45,869 bases of DNA from Alphaproteobacteria bacterium (GCA_029246865.1 JAQWMI010000001.1:1-45869), one strand, 5' to 3'. Shown: positions 10,527 through 20,950, numbered from the stretch's first letter. Translations and numbers: made by a program. The notes: generated by a model from the letters alone, not told the origin.

Positions 10527-10748
10527 ATGCCCGTTAAGAAAAAAAAAATATCCAAAAAGGCCTCTCTCAAACCAAAAAAAACTTCAGACCAAAATATCAA
10601 GATTGCTCATTTGGAAAAAAAAATAGACAAACTGTACTCTAGGTTAGACGATCACATAAATAAGATTGATGGTGTTTACGCTAGATTAGAGTCAAATTTT
10701 TCTGGAATTGAAAAATTACTTTCTTTTTTTAGATTAAATAAGCGCTAG
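10527..10748 (+). CDS. Small lysine-rich coiled-coil protein, unknown function
   Basis: 73 aa; basic N-terminus then heptad-like HLEKKIDKLYSRLDDHINKIDGVYARLESN. Confidence 0.55.
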   Translation: MPVKKKKISKKASLKPKKTSDQNIKIAHLEKKIDKLYSRLDDHINKIDGVYARLESNFSGIEKLLSFFRLNKR

Positions 10749-11833
10749 ATTTTTCTTGAATTCAAGTAATTAGAAATATCAAAATCACTAAACGATTTCC
10801 TTTTATCGAGAAAAGTAAAATAACTATTCCTGACTCTGGTAGAAATGTCATCTACTGCGTAATTATCGATAACAGACTTAACATTTTTGTTAGCTTCTAC
10901 AATTATCTCTTCAGGAACTTTTTTAAAAATAACACCAAGAGATTTGAGTTTTTCGATAGCAAATACTTCTTTATTCATAAAATCAGATAACATTTCTTGA
11001 TTCTCTGCCTGACAGGCAGTTTGAATAATCGATTGGTGTTGAGAGGACAGAGAATTCCATTTATCAAGATTAAAACCGAGTGATATTGATACTGTTGGTT
11101 TTTTAAAATCAGGATAGTAACAATATTTAGCTACCTTATAAAAACCAAATGCTAAATCCATGACAGGATTAGACCAGTCTGCAGCATCTATAGCTCCACT
11201 AGTTAGAGAAGGTAATATTTCTCCACCAGGTAGGCTTACTGGAGTTGCACCTAAAGTTTTTAAAAGTTCACCACCAAACCCAGGACTTCTTATTTTAATC
11301 TTAGAAAAATCTTCTAAATTTTTAAATTCATCTTTAAACCATCCAAATAATGTTGTTCCAGTGTTGCCTACAAGAAAATGTTTCATATTAAATTTTTTGC
11401 CAAGCTCATTCCACAATTGTTGCCCTTCATTAGCATATATCCATGAGCTAAATTCATCGGCGGTCATACCAAATGGGACTGATGCAAAAAAGGGATAAGC
11501 TTTGTTTTTTCCAGTCCAATAGAAATCTGCAGAGTGGTACATGTCAGCAGTACCTGATGATGTAGCGTCAAAAACACCAAATGGTGGGACTAACTCTCCC
11601 GCAGAATAAACATTAATATTAATTTCATTATTTGAAAGTGATTGAATTCTATTAGCTAATCTATTGGCTCCAAGACCAATACCAGGAAAATTCGAAGGCC
11701 AAGAAGTAACAAGACTCAATTCCACTTTAGTCTTAGCACTTAATACGGCTGGATGAGAAATTAGAGCTGATGCCGCAACAGGAATAGCAGCTTTTTTTAA
11801 AAACTTTCTTCTATTTAATTTAAATGTTTTCAT
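10745..11833 (-). CDS. TRAP transporter DctP-family substrate-binding protein (TAT signal)
   Basis: NRRKFLKKAAIPVAASAL; GGEILPSLTSGAIDAADWSNPVMDLAFGFYKVAKYCYYP. Confidence 0.9.
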   Translation of the reverse strand: MKTFKLNRRKFLKKAAIPVAASALISHPAVLSAKTKVELSLVTSWPSNFPGIGLGANRLANRIQSLSNNEININVYSAGELVPPFGVFDATSSGTADMYHSADFYWTGKNKAYPFFASVPFGMTADEFSSWIYANEGQQLWNELGKKFNMKHFLVGNTGTTLFGWFKDEFKNLEDFSKIKIRSPGFGGELLKTLGATPVSLPGGEILPSLTSGAIDAADWSNPVMDLAFGFYKVAKYCYYPDFKKPTVSISLGFNLDKWNSLSSQHQSIIQTACQAENQEMLSDFMNKEVFAIEKLKSLGVIFKKVPEEIIVEANKNVKSVIDNYAVDDISTRVRNSYFTFLDKRKSFSDFDISNYLNSRKI

Positions 11834-11965
11834 AAATTTTTATATTCTTTAAAAAACTAACTGAATTATCTTTAAAACTAAAGATACAAGAGCTTATTAA
11901 AAATAAACATATTAGTAGTATTTGAATATTTAAAGCCATATGTATATATACTATATTATATTAAT

Positions 11966-12484
11966 ATGACTGATAGTATTAAGCAATTATTTGACAAATT
12001 ATCACACTTAAACATTGATTATAAGCTATTTGAGCATGAGGCTTTTTATACTGTAGATGAGTCTAGCAAACTTAAATCTGATCTTGATTTAAAAGGAGCT
12101 CACACTAAAAATCTTTTTCTTAGAGATAAAAAAAGAAAAATATTTTTACTATCATGTATGGATAATGCTGATGTTGATTTAAAAATTTTAAAAAATATTA
12201 TTCCCGCCCAAGGTAATCTTTCATTTGGTAATCCTGAACTTCTAAATGACAAACTGGGCGTTAAGCCCGGATCAGTAAGTCCTTATGCATTAATAAATAA
12301 TCATGAAAAAGATGTTAATTTTTATATAGATAAAAATATTTTAAATGAAAATTTGTGTAATTTTCATCCATTGATTAATACTAAAACAATTCAATTAGAA
12401 ACGTCAGATTTTATAAAATTTATACAAGAGATTCATAGTCTTCATGTAATTGATTTTGATAGTTATGAATTAATTAATCTCTAA
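11966..12484 (+). CDS. YbaK/ProX-type prolyl-tRNA (aminoacyl-tRNA) deacylase
   Basis: GAHTKNLFLRDKKRKIFLLSCM; LLNDKLGVKPGSVSPYALINN. Confidence 0.9.
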   Translation: MTDSIKQLFDKLSHLNIDYKLFEHEAFYTVDESSKLKSDLDLKGAHTKNLFLRDKKRKIFLLSCMDNADVDLKILKNIIPAQGNLSFGNPELLNDKLGVKPGSVSPYALINNHEKDVNFYIDKNILNENLCNFHPLINTKTIQLETSDFIKFIQEIHSLHVIDFDSYELINL

Positions 12485-12959
12485 AATTTATATATTGTAG
12501 AGGTAATTTAATATCTGCAGATTTGAGTACATCAATCATATTCTGTAAATCATCAATTTTTTTTCCAGTAATTCTAACTTCATCACCTTGTATAGATGAT
12601 TGTAATTTAAGCTTTGAAGATTTAACAAGATTTGTAACCAATTTCGCATCCTCTTTAGAGATACCATTTAGTATTTCTATATGCTGTCTGATCCTATTGC
12701 CTGATGATGTTTCAGTATCTTTAATATGAATAAATTTAGGATCAATTTTACGACGTACAATATTATTTTTTAGTATATCATTGAACTGACTTAACTTAGT
12801 CATATCAGCCGTATCCATTGTTATAAGAAATTCTTTTCGCTCTATAGTTGAATTTGAATTTTTAAAATCAAATCTATTATCAACTTCTCTTTTTGTATTA
12901 TTAATGGCATTATCAATTTCTTGTAAATCGGGTTTTGAAACTACATCGAAAGAAGGCAT
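12474..12959 (-). CDS. YajQ family nucleotide-binding protein
   Basis: MPSFDVVSKPDLQEIDNAINNTKREVDNRFDFKNS; likely start at 12959 rather than 12977. Confidence 0.92.
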   Translation of the reverse strand: MPSFDVVSKPDLQEIDNAINNTKREVDNRFDFKNSNSTIERKEFLITMDTADMTKLSQFNDILKNNIVRRKIDPKFIHIKDTETSSGNRIRQHIEILNGISKEDAKLVTNLVKSSKLKLQSSIQGDEVRITGKKIDDLQNMIDVLKSADIKLPLQYINFRD

Positions 12960-12963
12960 ATCA

Positions 12964-13839
12964 ATGAATAATACCATTTTTCTCTTTTTAGCAACACTTT
13001 TTTGTTGGTCCCCTACTTGGTATATAATTAAATTTCAACTGGGAGTTGTAGATCCTTTGGTTTCTGTTTTCTATCGCTTTTTCCTTGCTGCAATTATTTT
13101 AATTATTTTTTGTTATTCTAAAAATATACAATTTAAATTTTCTCTAAAAAATCATTTTTATATATGTTTATTAGGAATTTTACTCTTCAATATCAATTAT
13201 GTTCTTTTTTATATTTCCACCCAATATCTCATTAGTGGTTTAGTTTGTTTGTGTTTTTCTGCGCTTCTAATTATGAATATTTTTAATTATTTTATTTTCT
13301 ATAAAGAAAAACCCTCACTTATGACCGTGCTTGGAAGTTCTTTTGGATTAATTGGTTTAGTTATTATATTTAATAAAGAAATATTTAATTTTGATTATAA
13401 AACTGGAACATCCTTTGGTATATTGGTGGGATTAATAGCAACATATATTGCTTCCCTTGGCAATATTGTTTCTATCAAAAACTCTAGAGACAAACTTAAT
13501 GTAATATCAGTCAATGCATTAGCCATGCTTTATGGCTCAATTTCTTTATTTGTTTTCCTATTCATTACAAAATCAAACTTTAATTTTGAAATTACGACTT
13601 CGTATATCAGTTCTTTGCTTTATCTATCTATTTTCGGAAGTGTTTTAGGTTTTAGTTTTTATTTAACACTGATTAGAAATATTGGACCAAATAATGGCTC
13701 CTACATTTCTGTTATTATGCCATTAATGGCTTTAATAATTTCTACTTATTTTGAAAATCTAGAATGGACATATACTCTAATATTTGGAGGTCTTTTAATT
13801 TTAATTGGCAATTTTTTTATTATAAAAAGTTCTAATTAA
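12964..13839 (+). CDS. DMT/EamA family transporter
   Basis: About ten hydrophobic segments, paired EamA-like halves; ORF track start 12904 would extend antisense into yajQ, internal ATG 12964 preferred. Confidence 0.85.
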   Translation: MNNTIFLFLATLFCWSPTWYIIKFQLGVVDPLVSVFYRFFLAAIILIIFCYSKNIQFKFSLKNHFYICLLGILLFNINYVLFYISTQYLISGLVCLCFSALLIMNIFNYFIFYKEKPSLMTVLGSSFGLIGLVIIFNKEIFNFDYKTGTSFGILVGLIATYIASLGNIVSIKNSRDKLNVISVNALAMLYGSISLFVFLFITKSNFNFEITTSYISSLLYLSIFGSVLGFSFYLTLIRNIGPNNGSYISVIMPLMALIISTYFENLEWTYTLIFGGLLILIGNFFIIKSSN

Positions 13840-14483
13840 AAATTTTGTAATGCATCCGACTCATAAATTATTTGTGAGTTACCATTTTTTGCAATAAATG
13901 CCATTGCTTTTGCAACTTGCTTTGAGTTAATAGGTTTAAACTTATTTAAAGGTCCTAGAAAAAGAAAAGACAAGAAGACAAATATTCTTTGACTCAAAAA
14001 CTCACCCAATCTAAATTTAGAACGTTTTCCTAAAAGTATTGAAGGTTTCACAATAGTTAATTGCTTAAAATTCAAACCTTTTAATTTTTCCTCAACTTCT
14101 CCCTTATTTTTTAAGTATGTATTATTTGTATTGGGATTTGATCCTAATGATGAAATGTATAGAAAACAATTAACATTATTTTTTTTCGCTATAGATGCTA
14201 TTTGAACCGGAATATCATATTCTATTCTTCTGTATTCACTTTTATTTGGTGATTGTGGCTTTGTTGTCCCAATACAAAAGAAACAGCGATCTCCTGAAAT
14301 ATTTTTTTTTAATGAACTGATATTAGTTAAATCGTTAACGATAACTTCAAGTTTTTTATGACTTACTGATAAGGGAGATCTTACTACAGCTTTGATTGTT
14401 GAGTATTCATCATCTTGAAGTAAAATATTTAGTAATTGGCTACCAATTAGACCTGTTGATCCAAAAATAATTGCAGTTTTCAA
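13836..14483 (-). CDS. NAD(P)-binding oxidoreductase (atypical SDR, NmrA-like)
   Basis: TAIIFGSTGLIGSQLLNILL; FLYISSLGS. Confidence 0.82.
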   Translation of the reverse strand: MKTAIIFGSTGLIGSQLLNILLQDDEYSTIKAVVRSPLSVSHKKLEVIVNDLTNISSLKKNISGDRCFFCIGTTKPQSPNKSEYRRIEYDIPVQIASIAKKNNVNCFLYISSLGSNPNTNNTYLKNKGEVEEKLKGLNFKQLTIVKPSILLGKRSKFRLGEFLSQRIFVFLSFLFLGPLNKFKPINSKQVAKAMAFIAKNGNSQIIYESDALQNF

Positions 14484-14489
14484 TAATTT

Positions 14490-14927
14490 TTACCATCCAC
14501 CATCATCATCTTTTAGTTTTTGTGAAATAGATTTAGGTAGTTTCTTATTCATAACCTTCCAAATACCATTACCAGAGGCAATAATTTGATTATTACAGAG
14601 AACTTCTGCTTTCATAAAACATAGAGAATTTGTTTTTTTCTCAACTATGGGCTTAATAATTAACTCATCTCCATTTGATGCCGCTTTAATGAAATGGGTA
14701 GTCATAGAAATTGTAACACAAGGGTTTTTTTCAAAAGCTAAATAGGAAGCATTACCCATCGTATTATCCAATAGTGACATTAGGAAACCACCATGTGCGT
14801 AATTAGCTGAATTTAAATGCTTATCTAAAACGGTTGTTTTAAATACAGGATTATTTCCATCCATTTGCATTAATAGATCTCCTAACAAGACGCTGTAATT
14901 AGAATTTGAAATTGACTTCCAAGACAT
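14490..14927 (-). CDS. PaaI family hotdog-fold thioesterase
   Basis: NYAHGGFLMSLLDNTMGNAS; TISMTTHFIKAASNGDELI. Confidence 0.88.
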   Translation of the reverse strand: MSWKSISNSNYSVLLGDLLMQMDGNNPVFKTTVLDKHLNSANYAHGGFLMSLLDNTMGNASYLAFEKNPCVTISMTTHFIKAASNGDELIIKPIVEKKTNSLCFMKAEVLCNNQIIASGNGIWKVMNKKLPKSISQKLKDDDGGW

Positions 14928-14963
14928 TTATGACTTTATAGACTAAAGAAATGAATTTTTAAA

Positions 14964-16289
14964 ATGATTTATGATTTAATTGTAATTGGTGCTGGTTCGG
15001 GCGGAGTTAGATCTGCAAGAATAGCTGCCACGCATGGGGCTAAGGTTGCAATAATAGAAGGGAGTAAGTTTGGGGGCACATGTGTGAATTTAGGCTGCGT
15101 ACCAAAAAAACTTTTTTATTACGTCTCTCAATTCAATAAAGATCTGGATAATTACGCCTCTTATGGATGGAATGTAAAAGAAAAGAAATTAAATTGGAAA
15201 AAATTTATTACTAAAAAAGATAATGAAATCAATCGATTAAATAGCATTTATAAGAACTTACTTCTTAAAAATAAAGTTACGATCATAAATGGATTTGCTA
15301 GTTTTATAGACAAAAATACCGTTAAAGTAGGAAATAAAAAATTTAAATCTAAGAAATTTATTATTGCTACTGGAAGCAAGCCTAGAGTTTTAAATAACTT
15401 TCAAAAATTTGTTCACTCCAGTGATGATATTTTTAAAATACCTACGTTACCCGAAAGAATGTCGATACTTGGAGGAGGATACATAGCTATTGAATTTGCA
15501 TGTATATTTTCAAATTTAGGTGTCAAAGTTGACCTTCTCTATAGAGGAAATAAAATATTAAAAGAATTTGATCAGGATTTAACTGAAAAACTTCAGGAAA
15601 ATATGAAAAACTCAAAAATTAAGATACACCTAAATGTAGAAATTAAAGAGATATCTAAGTCAGACAAAAAGAATCTTGTTATTAAAACAAATAATAAAAA
15701 AATTAAAACTAACTATATTTTGTCGGCTATTGGTAGAGAACCTAATGTTGATAAATTAAACCTTTCCGAAGCTAAAGTTCAAATTAATGATGATGGTTCT
15801 ATAAAAGCAAATAGAGATTTTCAAACAACAAATGAAAATATTTATGCTATAGGCGATGTTTTAAATTATTTAAATCTTACACCTATGGCTATAAGACAAG
15901 GGCATTATATCTCTGAAAAAATTTTTAATAAAAAAACTTTAGAATATGATTTTAAGAATGTTCCCACAGCAGTTTTTTCATCTCCTCAGCTAGCTAGTGT
16001 CGGACTAACATTGGATGCGGCAAGATTAAATAGAATGGAATGTTACGAATTAAAAACTGAATTTAAATCAATGAAAAAAAGCTTTAAAACGAATATTAAA
16101 GATACTTTTTATAAGCTTGTTGTTGAAAAAAAATCACAAAAAGTAATCGGAGCACATATTTTAAGCGATGATGCTGGAGAGCTGATTCAGTTATTAGCTA
16201 TTTTAATTGTTTCTGGCGCAACATTAGATGATTTTAAAAAAACTGTACCAGTCCACCCTACTTCAAGTGAAGAGTTTATTACAATATGA
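14964..16289 (+). CDS. gor: Glutathione-disulfide reductase
   Basis: GGTCVNLGCVPKK redox-active cysteines; HPTSSEEF C-terminus. Confidence 0.9.
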   Translation: MIYDLIVIGAGSGGVRSARIAATHGAKVAIIEGSKFGGTCVNLGCVPKKLFYYVSQFNKDLDNYASYGWNVKEKKLNWKKFITKKDNEINRLNSIYKNLLLKNKVTIINGFASFIDKNTVKVGNKKFKSKKFIIATGSKPRVLNNFQKFVHSSDDIFKIPTLPERMSILGGGYIAIEFACIFSNLGVKVDLLYRGNKILKEFDQDLTEKLQENMKNSKIKIHLNVEIKEISKSDKKNLVIKTNNKKIKTNYILSAIGREPNVDKLNLSEAKVQINDDGSIKANRDFQTTNENIYAIGDVLNYLNLTPMAIRQGHYISEKIFNKKTLEYDFKNVPTAVFSSPQLASVGLTLDAARLNRMECYELKTEFKSMKKSFKTNIKDTFYKLVVEKKSQKVIGAHILSDDAGELIQLLAILIVSGATLDDFKKTVPVHPTSSEEFITI

Positions 16290-18040
16290 GCAATAGATCA
16301 TTTAAATTTCAAAGCAATGACTCTAATAGCTTTATACCTGAGTATATGGGTATGAACGGTTGTATAGCCACTCATTCCAATTTATCTGCGCAAACAGCAT
16401 TCATGATAATGAATAACGATAATGGGAATGCTTTTGATGCTGCGGCTGGTGCTATGTTAGTTGAGTCATTAGTGAATCCGCAGATGTTTAGTCTTGGAGG
16501 TGAGAGTATTATGATTATTAAACCTTATAACAAGAATGTAACAGTACTCAATGGGAATACAAAATCTCCTAAAAATTTCAATTTTACAAACCTCTTAATG
16601 CAAGGTTACCGAGAAGTGCCAGATAACGGAATTCATTCATCTGGAGTACCTGGTGTTTTTTCATCTATTATTAATTTATTAAAAGCTCATGGGACCTTAT
16701 CTTTCAATGAAATATCAAAATATGCTTATGAATATGCAAAAAATGGCTTCCCCATTCATCCAGGATTAATTTTTCAAGAGGGTAATGGTCTAAAAGACCT
16801 CCAACAAAAAATAAGAAAAGATTTTCCAAATACACAAAATCTATATTTTAAAAATAGAAAATTACCTGATCCTTATTCAATTCAAAAAAATATAAAATTT
16901 GCAGATTTTTTAAATTTCATCAATAATCATGAAAAAAAACTAAAATTAAAAAGAATAGATGCTTTAGATAAATTACATCAATGTTTTTATAAGGGTGATA
17001 TTGCAAATACTATTATCAAATATTCAGATCAAAAAAATGGATTTTTAAAAAAAAGTGATTTTGAAGATTTTTCTGCTTTTTTTGAAAAGCCTGTAAGTAA
17101 GACTTTTGGCAATTATACAATTTATAAAACTGATACTTGGGGTCAAGGAGTTACAAGTTTGATGATGATGGCAATGGCAAAAAGTAAAAAAATATACTCC
17201 CTTGATAATGAAAAAAATATTCATCATTTTATCGAAATACTAAAATTAGTTTTTGCTGATCGGGAGATGTATTTTTCAGGAAATCCAAAAAATACTGTAA
17301 GAGCCCAAGATCTTATTCAAGATAATTATTTAAATAAAAGAATAAAGTTAATTAGCGAGAGAGCATCGGAAATTTTAACTCCAGGTGACCCTTTAAATGG
17401 TAATTCTTTAATGCCTATTAGTAATGAAATTAAACCCTGGGGCTCTGGAACTGTTCACATTGATATAATTGATAAAAAAGGGAATGCTATATCTTGTACC
17501 CCAAGTGGTGGTTGGTTAAAAGCCAATGACGTGGTTGAAAATTTAGGATTTCCATTAAACAACAGACTAATGACCTTTTACATGAGCAAACCGGAACACA
17601 TTAATTTTGCTCTACCTGAAATGCAGCCGAGAACCACCTTAAGCCCTACTTTATGTCTAAATAAAAAAAATAAAGAAATTTTAGTGTGTGGAACAATGGG
17701 CGGTGATGCACAAGATCAATGGCAATCACAATTTCTAATGAATTATATATTTAATCAAAAGTCGCTTACAGATGCATTAAATATGCCGAGAATATCCTCC
17801 GAACATTTTCCTGCTTATTTTCATCCACATGATGGAAATATTAAACAAGTTCTCCTCGAAGAAAGGCTTGAAAATTTTGTCAAACCACTCAAAAAAAGAG
17901 GACATAAAGCTATATCTACAACTGATTGGAGTGAAGGTTTTTTATTGTGTGCTAGAAAAAAAGATAAAATTTTTGATGCATATGCTGATATTAGAAGTTA
18001 TAAAAGTCAAATATTTCAAGCTCAGGCACTTGCATGGTAA
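16286..18040 (+). CDS. Gamma-glutamyltransferase-like Ntn hydrolase
   Basis: GNAFDAAAGAMLVESLVNPQMFSLGGE; GSGTVHIDIIDKKGNAISCTPS around probable catalytic Thr. Confidence 0.85.
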   Translation: MSNRSFKFQSNDSNSFIPEYMGMNGCIATHSNLSAQTAFMIMNNDNGNAFDAAAGAMLVESLVNPQMFSLGGESIMIIKPYNKNVTVLNGNTKSPKNFNFTNLLMQGYREVPDNGIHSSGVPGVFSSIINLLKAHGTLSFNEISKYAYEYAKNGFPIHPGLIFQEGNGLKDLQQKIRKDFPNTQNLYFKNRKLPDPYSIQKNIKFADFLNFINNHEKKLKLKRIDALDKLHQCFYKGDIANTIIKYSDQKNGFLKKSDFEDFSAFFEKPVSKTFGNYTIYKTDTWGQGVTSLMMMAMAKSKKIYSLDNEKNIHHFIEILKLVFADREMYFSGNPKNTVRAQDLIQDNYLNKRIKLISERASEILTPGDPLNGNSLMPISNEIKPWGSGTVHIDIIDKKGNAISCTPSGGWLKANDVVENLGFPLNNRLMTFYMSKPEHINFALPEMQPRTTLSPTLCLNKKNKEILVCGTMGGDAQDQWQSQFLMNYIFNQKSLTDALNMPRISSEHFPAYFHPHDGNIKQVLLEERLENFVKPLKKRGHKAISTTDWSEGFLLCARKKDKIFDAYADIRSYKSQIFQAQALAW

Positions 18041-18807
18041 AAACAAAATCAAAAATCGAAGACATTGTTGATGTCGTTAAAAAACTCAGAAATCCAAAAG
18101 ATGGTTGCCCTTGGGATATAAGTCAAAATTCTAAGTCATTAGCTAAATATACATTAGAAGAAGCTTATGAAGTCGTAGAGGCAATAGAGCAAAATAAAAC
18201 AGACGAACTTAAAGATGAACTAGGTGATTTACTCTTACAGGTTGTTTACCACTCAGTAATTTCAGAAGAAAAAAAACAATTTAATATCAATGATGTAATT
18301 GCTTCTAGTGTAAAAAAAATGAAACTCAGACATCCTCATATTTTTCTAAATAATAAAAATATTAAAACAATTAGTGATGTAAATGATTTTTGGGAATACC
18401 AAAAAAAAATTGACCGAAAAAAAAAAGGAGCAACTTCTGTAATTGATGGGATTAGTGAAACTCTTCCAGCTGTCACAAGAGCTGTAAAAGTTCATAAAAG
18501 AGCTGCAAAAGAAGGTTTCGATTGGCCTACTACTGAAGCTACAATTAAAAAAGTCAAAGAAGAGTTAAAAGAGTTAGAGGTCGAGATTAAGAATAGAAAT
18601 AAAAGTAAGATTGAAGAAGAATTAGGTGATTTATTTCTTTCTTGTATTAATTTATCAAGAAAACTAAAATTGGATACAGAGACTGTTATTAGAAAATCTA
18701 ATAGGAAGTTTGATAAAAGGTTTAGAAAAATGGAAAAAATAATGAATAAAAATAATTTGGAGTGGAATTTAAAAAATTTGGAGAAGATATGGCAAAAAGT
18801 AAAATAG
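18034..18807 (+). CDS. mazG: Nucleoside triphosphate pyrophosphohydrolase MazG
   Basis: LRNPKDGCPWDISQNSKSLAKYTLEEAYEVVEAI; duplicated ELGDL motifs. Confidence 0.95.
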   Translation: MVKTKSKIEDIVDVVKKLRNPKDGCPWDISQNSKSLAKYTLEEAYEVVEAIEQNKTDELKDELGDLLLQVVYHSVISEEKKQFNINDVIASSVKKMKLRHPHIFLNNKNIKTISDVNDFWEYQKKIDRKKKGATSVIDGISETLPAVTRAVKVHKRAAKEGFDWPTTEATIKKVKEELKELEVEIKNRNKSKIEEELGDLFLSCINLSRKLKLDTETVIRKSNRKFDKRFRKMEKIMNKNNLEWNLKNLEKIWQKVK

Positions 18808-20054
18808 TAATTTTTTTTTCATTTCTGTTCTTTACTTTCAACACAGTAAATAGTTACGAAATTGAAGAGCTAATTAATATACTAAAAACAAAAAATCAAA
18901 ATGAATCAGTTTTTTTTTATGACCAAAAGATCAATGAATTAGATATTAAAAATAGCTACTCTTCTTTTTATCCGACAATTTCATATTCAAATAAAACTTC
19001 TGATACAACCACAAAAACCACCTCTTCAAGTTCTATAAGCTCTAATACCCATAGTTTAAGCTTAGATCTTAATCTTTATAACGGAGGTTACAGAGATCAA
19101 AATATTGTTGAAATTGAAAATAAAAATAAGGCTAACATGGCATTAAATACATATAAAAAAAGTTTATTAATAAAAGAATTAATACTTGGTTATTATAACT
19201 TAAAATCACTGCATAATCTCAAAGCAACATCTAAAAATAATATTAACTTTTATTCAAATAAGTTAAAAGAAGCTGAAATTTTATTTGAAGCTGGAAGATT
19301 ATCAAAAATTGATCTTTTGAATTTTAAGAGTGCTAAAATGAATTCTGAGAATAACTTATTTGATATTAACAACGAGATTGAAAATCTAACCCTAGAACTC
19401 TCAGATTTATTAGATATGGAAATAAAAGTTAATGAAATCAAACTTGACTACGATGTCGATATACCCTCCTCTTTAATTCAGATGAGAACATTATCCCATT
19501 TAATGAGTTCTTCGTATGGTCAATACCTTACCTTTATGGAAAAAACTTACTTACCAGAATTAGAAAAAAACAAAATTGATTTAATGCCTAGTGTAGATCT
19601 AGATTATGATTACTCAAATACTGATAAATTTAGTTCTACAATTGGTAAAAGATCATCTTCTTCAATATCACTAACACTTACAGTTCCTTTATTTAATGGT
19701 TTTAAAAAAGAAAATAATTTTGATATTTCAAAATATGAATATGAAAAAAAACTATTAGATCACAAGGATATGGTTCAAAAGTTTTATACAGACTACAAAA
19801 TTAGTTTTAATAATTATCAAAATATAACAAAAAAAATTATTTCACAGAGAGTAATAGTAGAAAGTAACCAGCTTAAATATGAGGGTAGTAAAATTCTTTA
19901 TGAAGCTAATCGTGTTGATGTAAATGATTTGATTGACTCTCAGGCATCATTAGATCAATCAATCAATACTATGAATCAGTTAGAAATTGATCTTAAAAAT
20001 ATTTCTTTAAGTATTTTAATTTATAACGGTAATTTTTCATCTATAGTTAATTAA
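18789..20054 (+). CDS. TolC-family outer membrane efflux-like protein
   Basis: Signal peptide MAKSKIVIFFSFLFFTFNTVNS; repeated helical hairpins; VNDLIDSQASLDQS; start at 18789 preferred over 18762. Confidence 0.78.
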   Translation: MAKSKIVIFFSFLFFTFNTVNSYEIEELINILKTKNQNESVFFYDQKINELDIKNSYSSFYPTISYSNKTSDTTTKTTSSSSISSNTHSLSLDLNLYNGGYRDQNIVEIENKNKANMALNTYKKSLLIKELILGYYNLKSLHNLKATSKNNINFYSNKLKEAEILFEAGRLSKIDLLNFKSAKMNSENNLFDINNEIENLTLELSDLLDMEIKVNEIKLDYDVDIPSSLIQMRTLSHLMSSSYGQYLTFMEKTYLPELEKNKIDLMPSVDLDYDYSNTDKFSSTIGKRSSSSISLTLTVPLFNGFKKENNFDISKYEYEKKLLDHKDMVQKFYTDYKISFNNYQNITKKIISQRVIVESNQLKYEGSKILYEANRVDVNDLIDSQASLDQSINTMNQLEIDLKNISLSILIYNGNFSSIVN

Positions 20055-20950
20055 TGGATTGGGACAGACTTAAAACTTTTTATCATGTTGCCTCTGTTGG
20101 AAGTATATCAAAAGCCATTCCAATTATTAACTTAAGTCAGTCAGCTATTACTAGACAAGTTCAATCATTAGAAAATAGCTTAAAAACAAAGCTTTTTAAA
20201 CGTCACACCAAAGGCCTGACATTAACAGAGCAAGGATCTATTTTGTTTGAAGAAACAGAAAAAATATTTATTGATCTTAATTCATTAGAAAGAAAAATTA
20301 TTGAATTTAAGAAAGTTCCTTCAGGAAGCTTATCAATTAATACTACAGTTGGATTTGGCTCTATGTGGCTAAGTCCTAGAATTAATCAATTTGTTCAAGA
20401 CTATCCAGATATTAATTTAAAACTCAATTACTCTGAAGACGAACAAGATATGTTAAGACAAGACTATGACGTGGGTATTTGGATGAGAAGACCAAAACAC
20501 CTAGACTTAGTCTCTAAACAAATAGCTACAATAAAATATCATATTTATGGATCGTCTCAGTATATCAATGAAATGGGAATGCCATTAAGAAGATCGGAAT
20601 TAAGTAATCACAGACTAATTACATACGGCTTGAAAGGAAAACCCTCCCCATTATCAGATACTAACTGGTTACTTAGAACAGGTGTTAAAAAGGGATCCCC
20701 TATAAGAAAACCTCATGTCACAATTAATAATTTATACGGATTATTAGTTGCCGTTGAAACAGGTACGGGATTGGCTGCTCTACCAGATTATATGGTTCAG
20801 CATAAAGCCCACTTAGTGAAAATATTACCAGAAGTTGAAGGTCCTGCTTACGAAGTTCATATGGTTTATCATGAAAATCTTAAAGGGAGCTTGAAAATTA
20901 TTGCTTTCAGGGATTTCCTCATGAAAAAAATTGATGAATGGAGATTCTAG
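20054..20950 (+). CDS. LysR family transcriptional regulator
   Basis: N-terminal HTH LKTFYHVASVGSISKAIPIINLSQSAITRQVQSLENSL. Confidence 0.95.
   Translation: MDWDRLKTFYHVASVGSISKAIPIINLSQSAITRQVQSLENSLKTKLFKRHTKGLTLTEQGSILFEETEKIFIDLNSLERKIIEFKKVPSGSLSINTTVGFGSMWLSPRINQFVQDYPDINLKLNYSEDEQDMLRQDYDVGIWMRRPKHLDLVSKQIATIKYHIYGSSQYINEMGMPLRRSELSNHRLITYGLKGKPSPLSDTNWLLRTGVKKGSPIRKPHVTINNLYGLLVAVETGTGLAALPDYMVQHKAHLVKILPEVEGPAYEVHMVYHENLKGSLKIIAFRDFLMKKIDEWRF

Noticed and set aside
11160-11498. 112-aa plus-strand ORF
   Set aside because: Antisense inside TRAP SBP gene; shadow ORF
12904-12963. N-terminal extension of the EamA ORF
   Set aside because: Encodes polar sequence antisense to yajQ; internal ATG 12964 begins directly at the hydrophobic N-terminus
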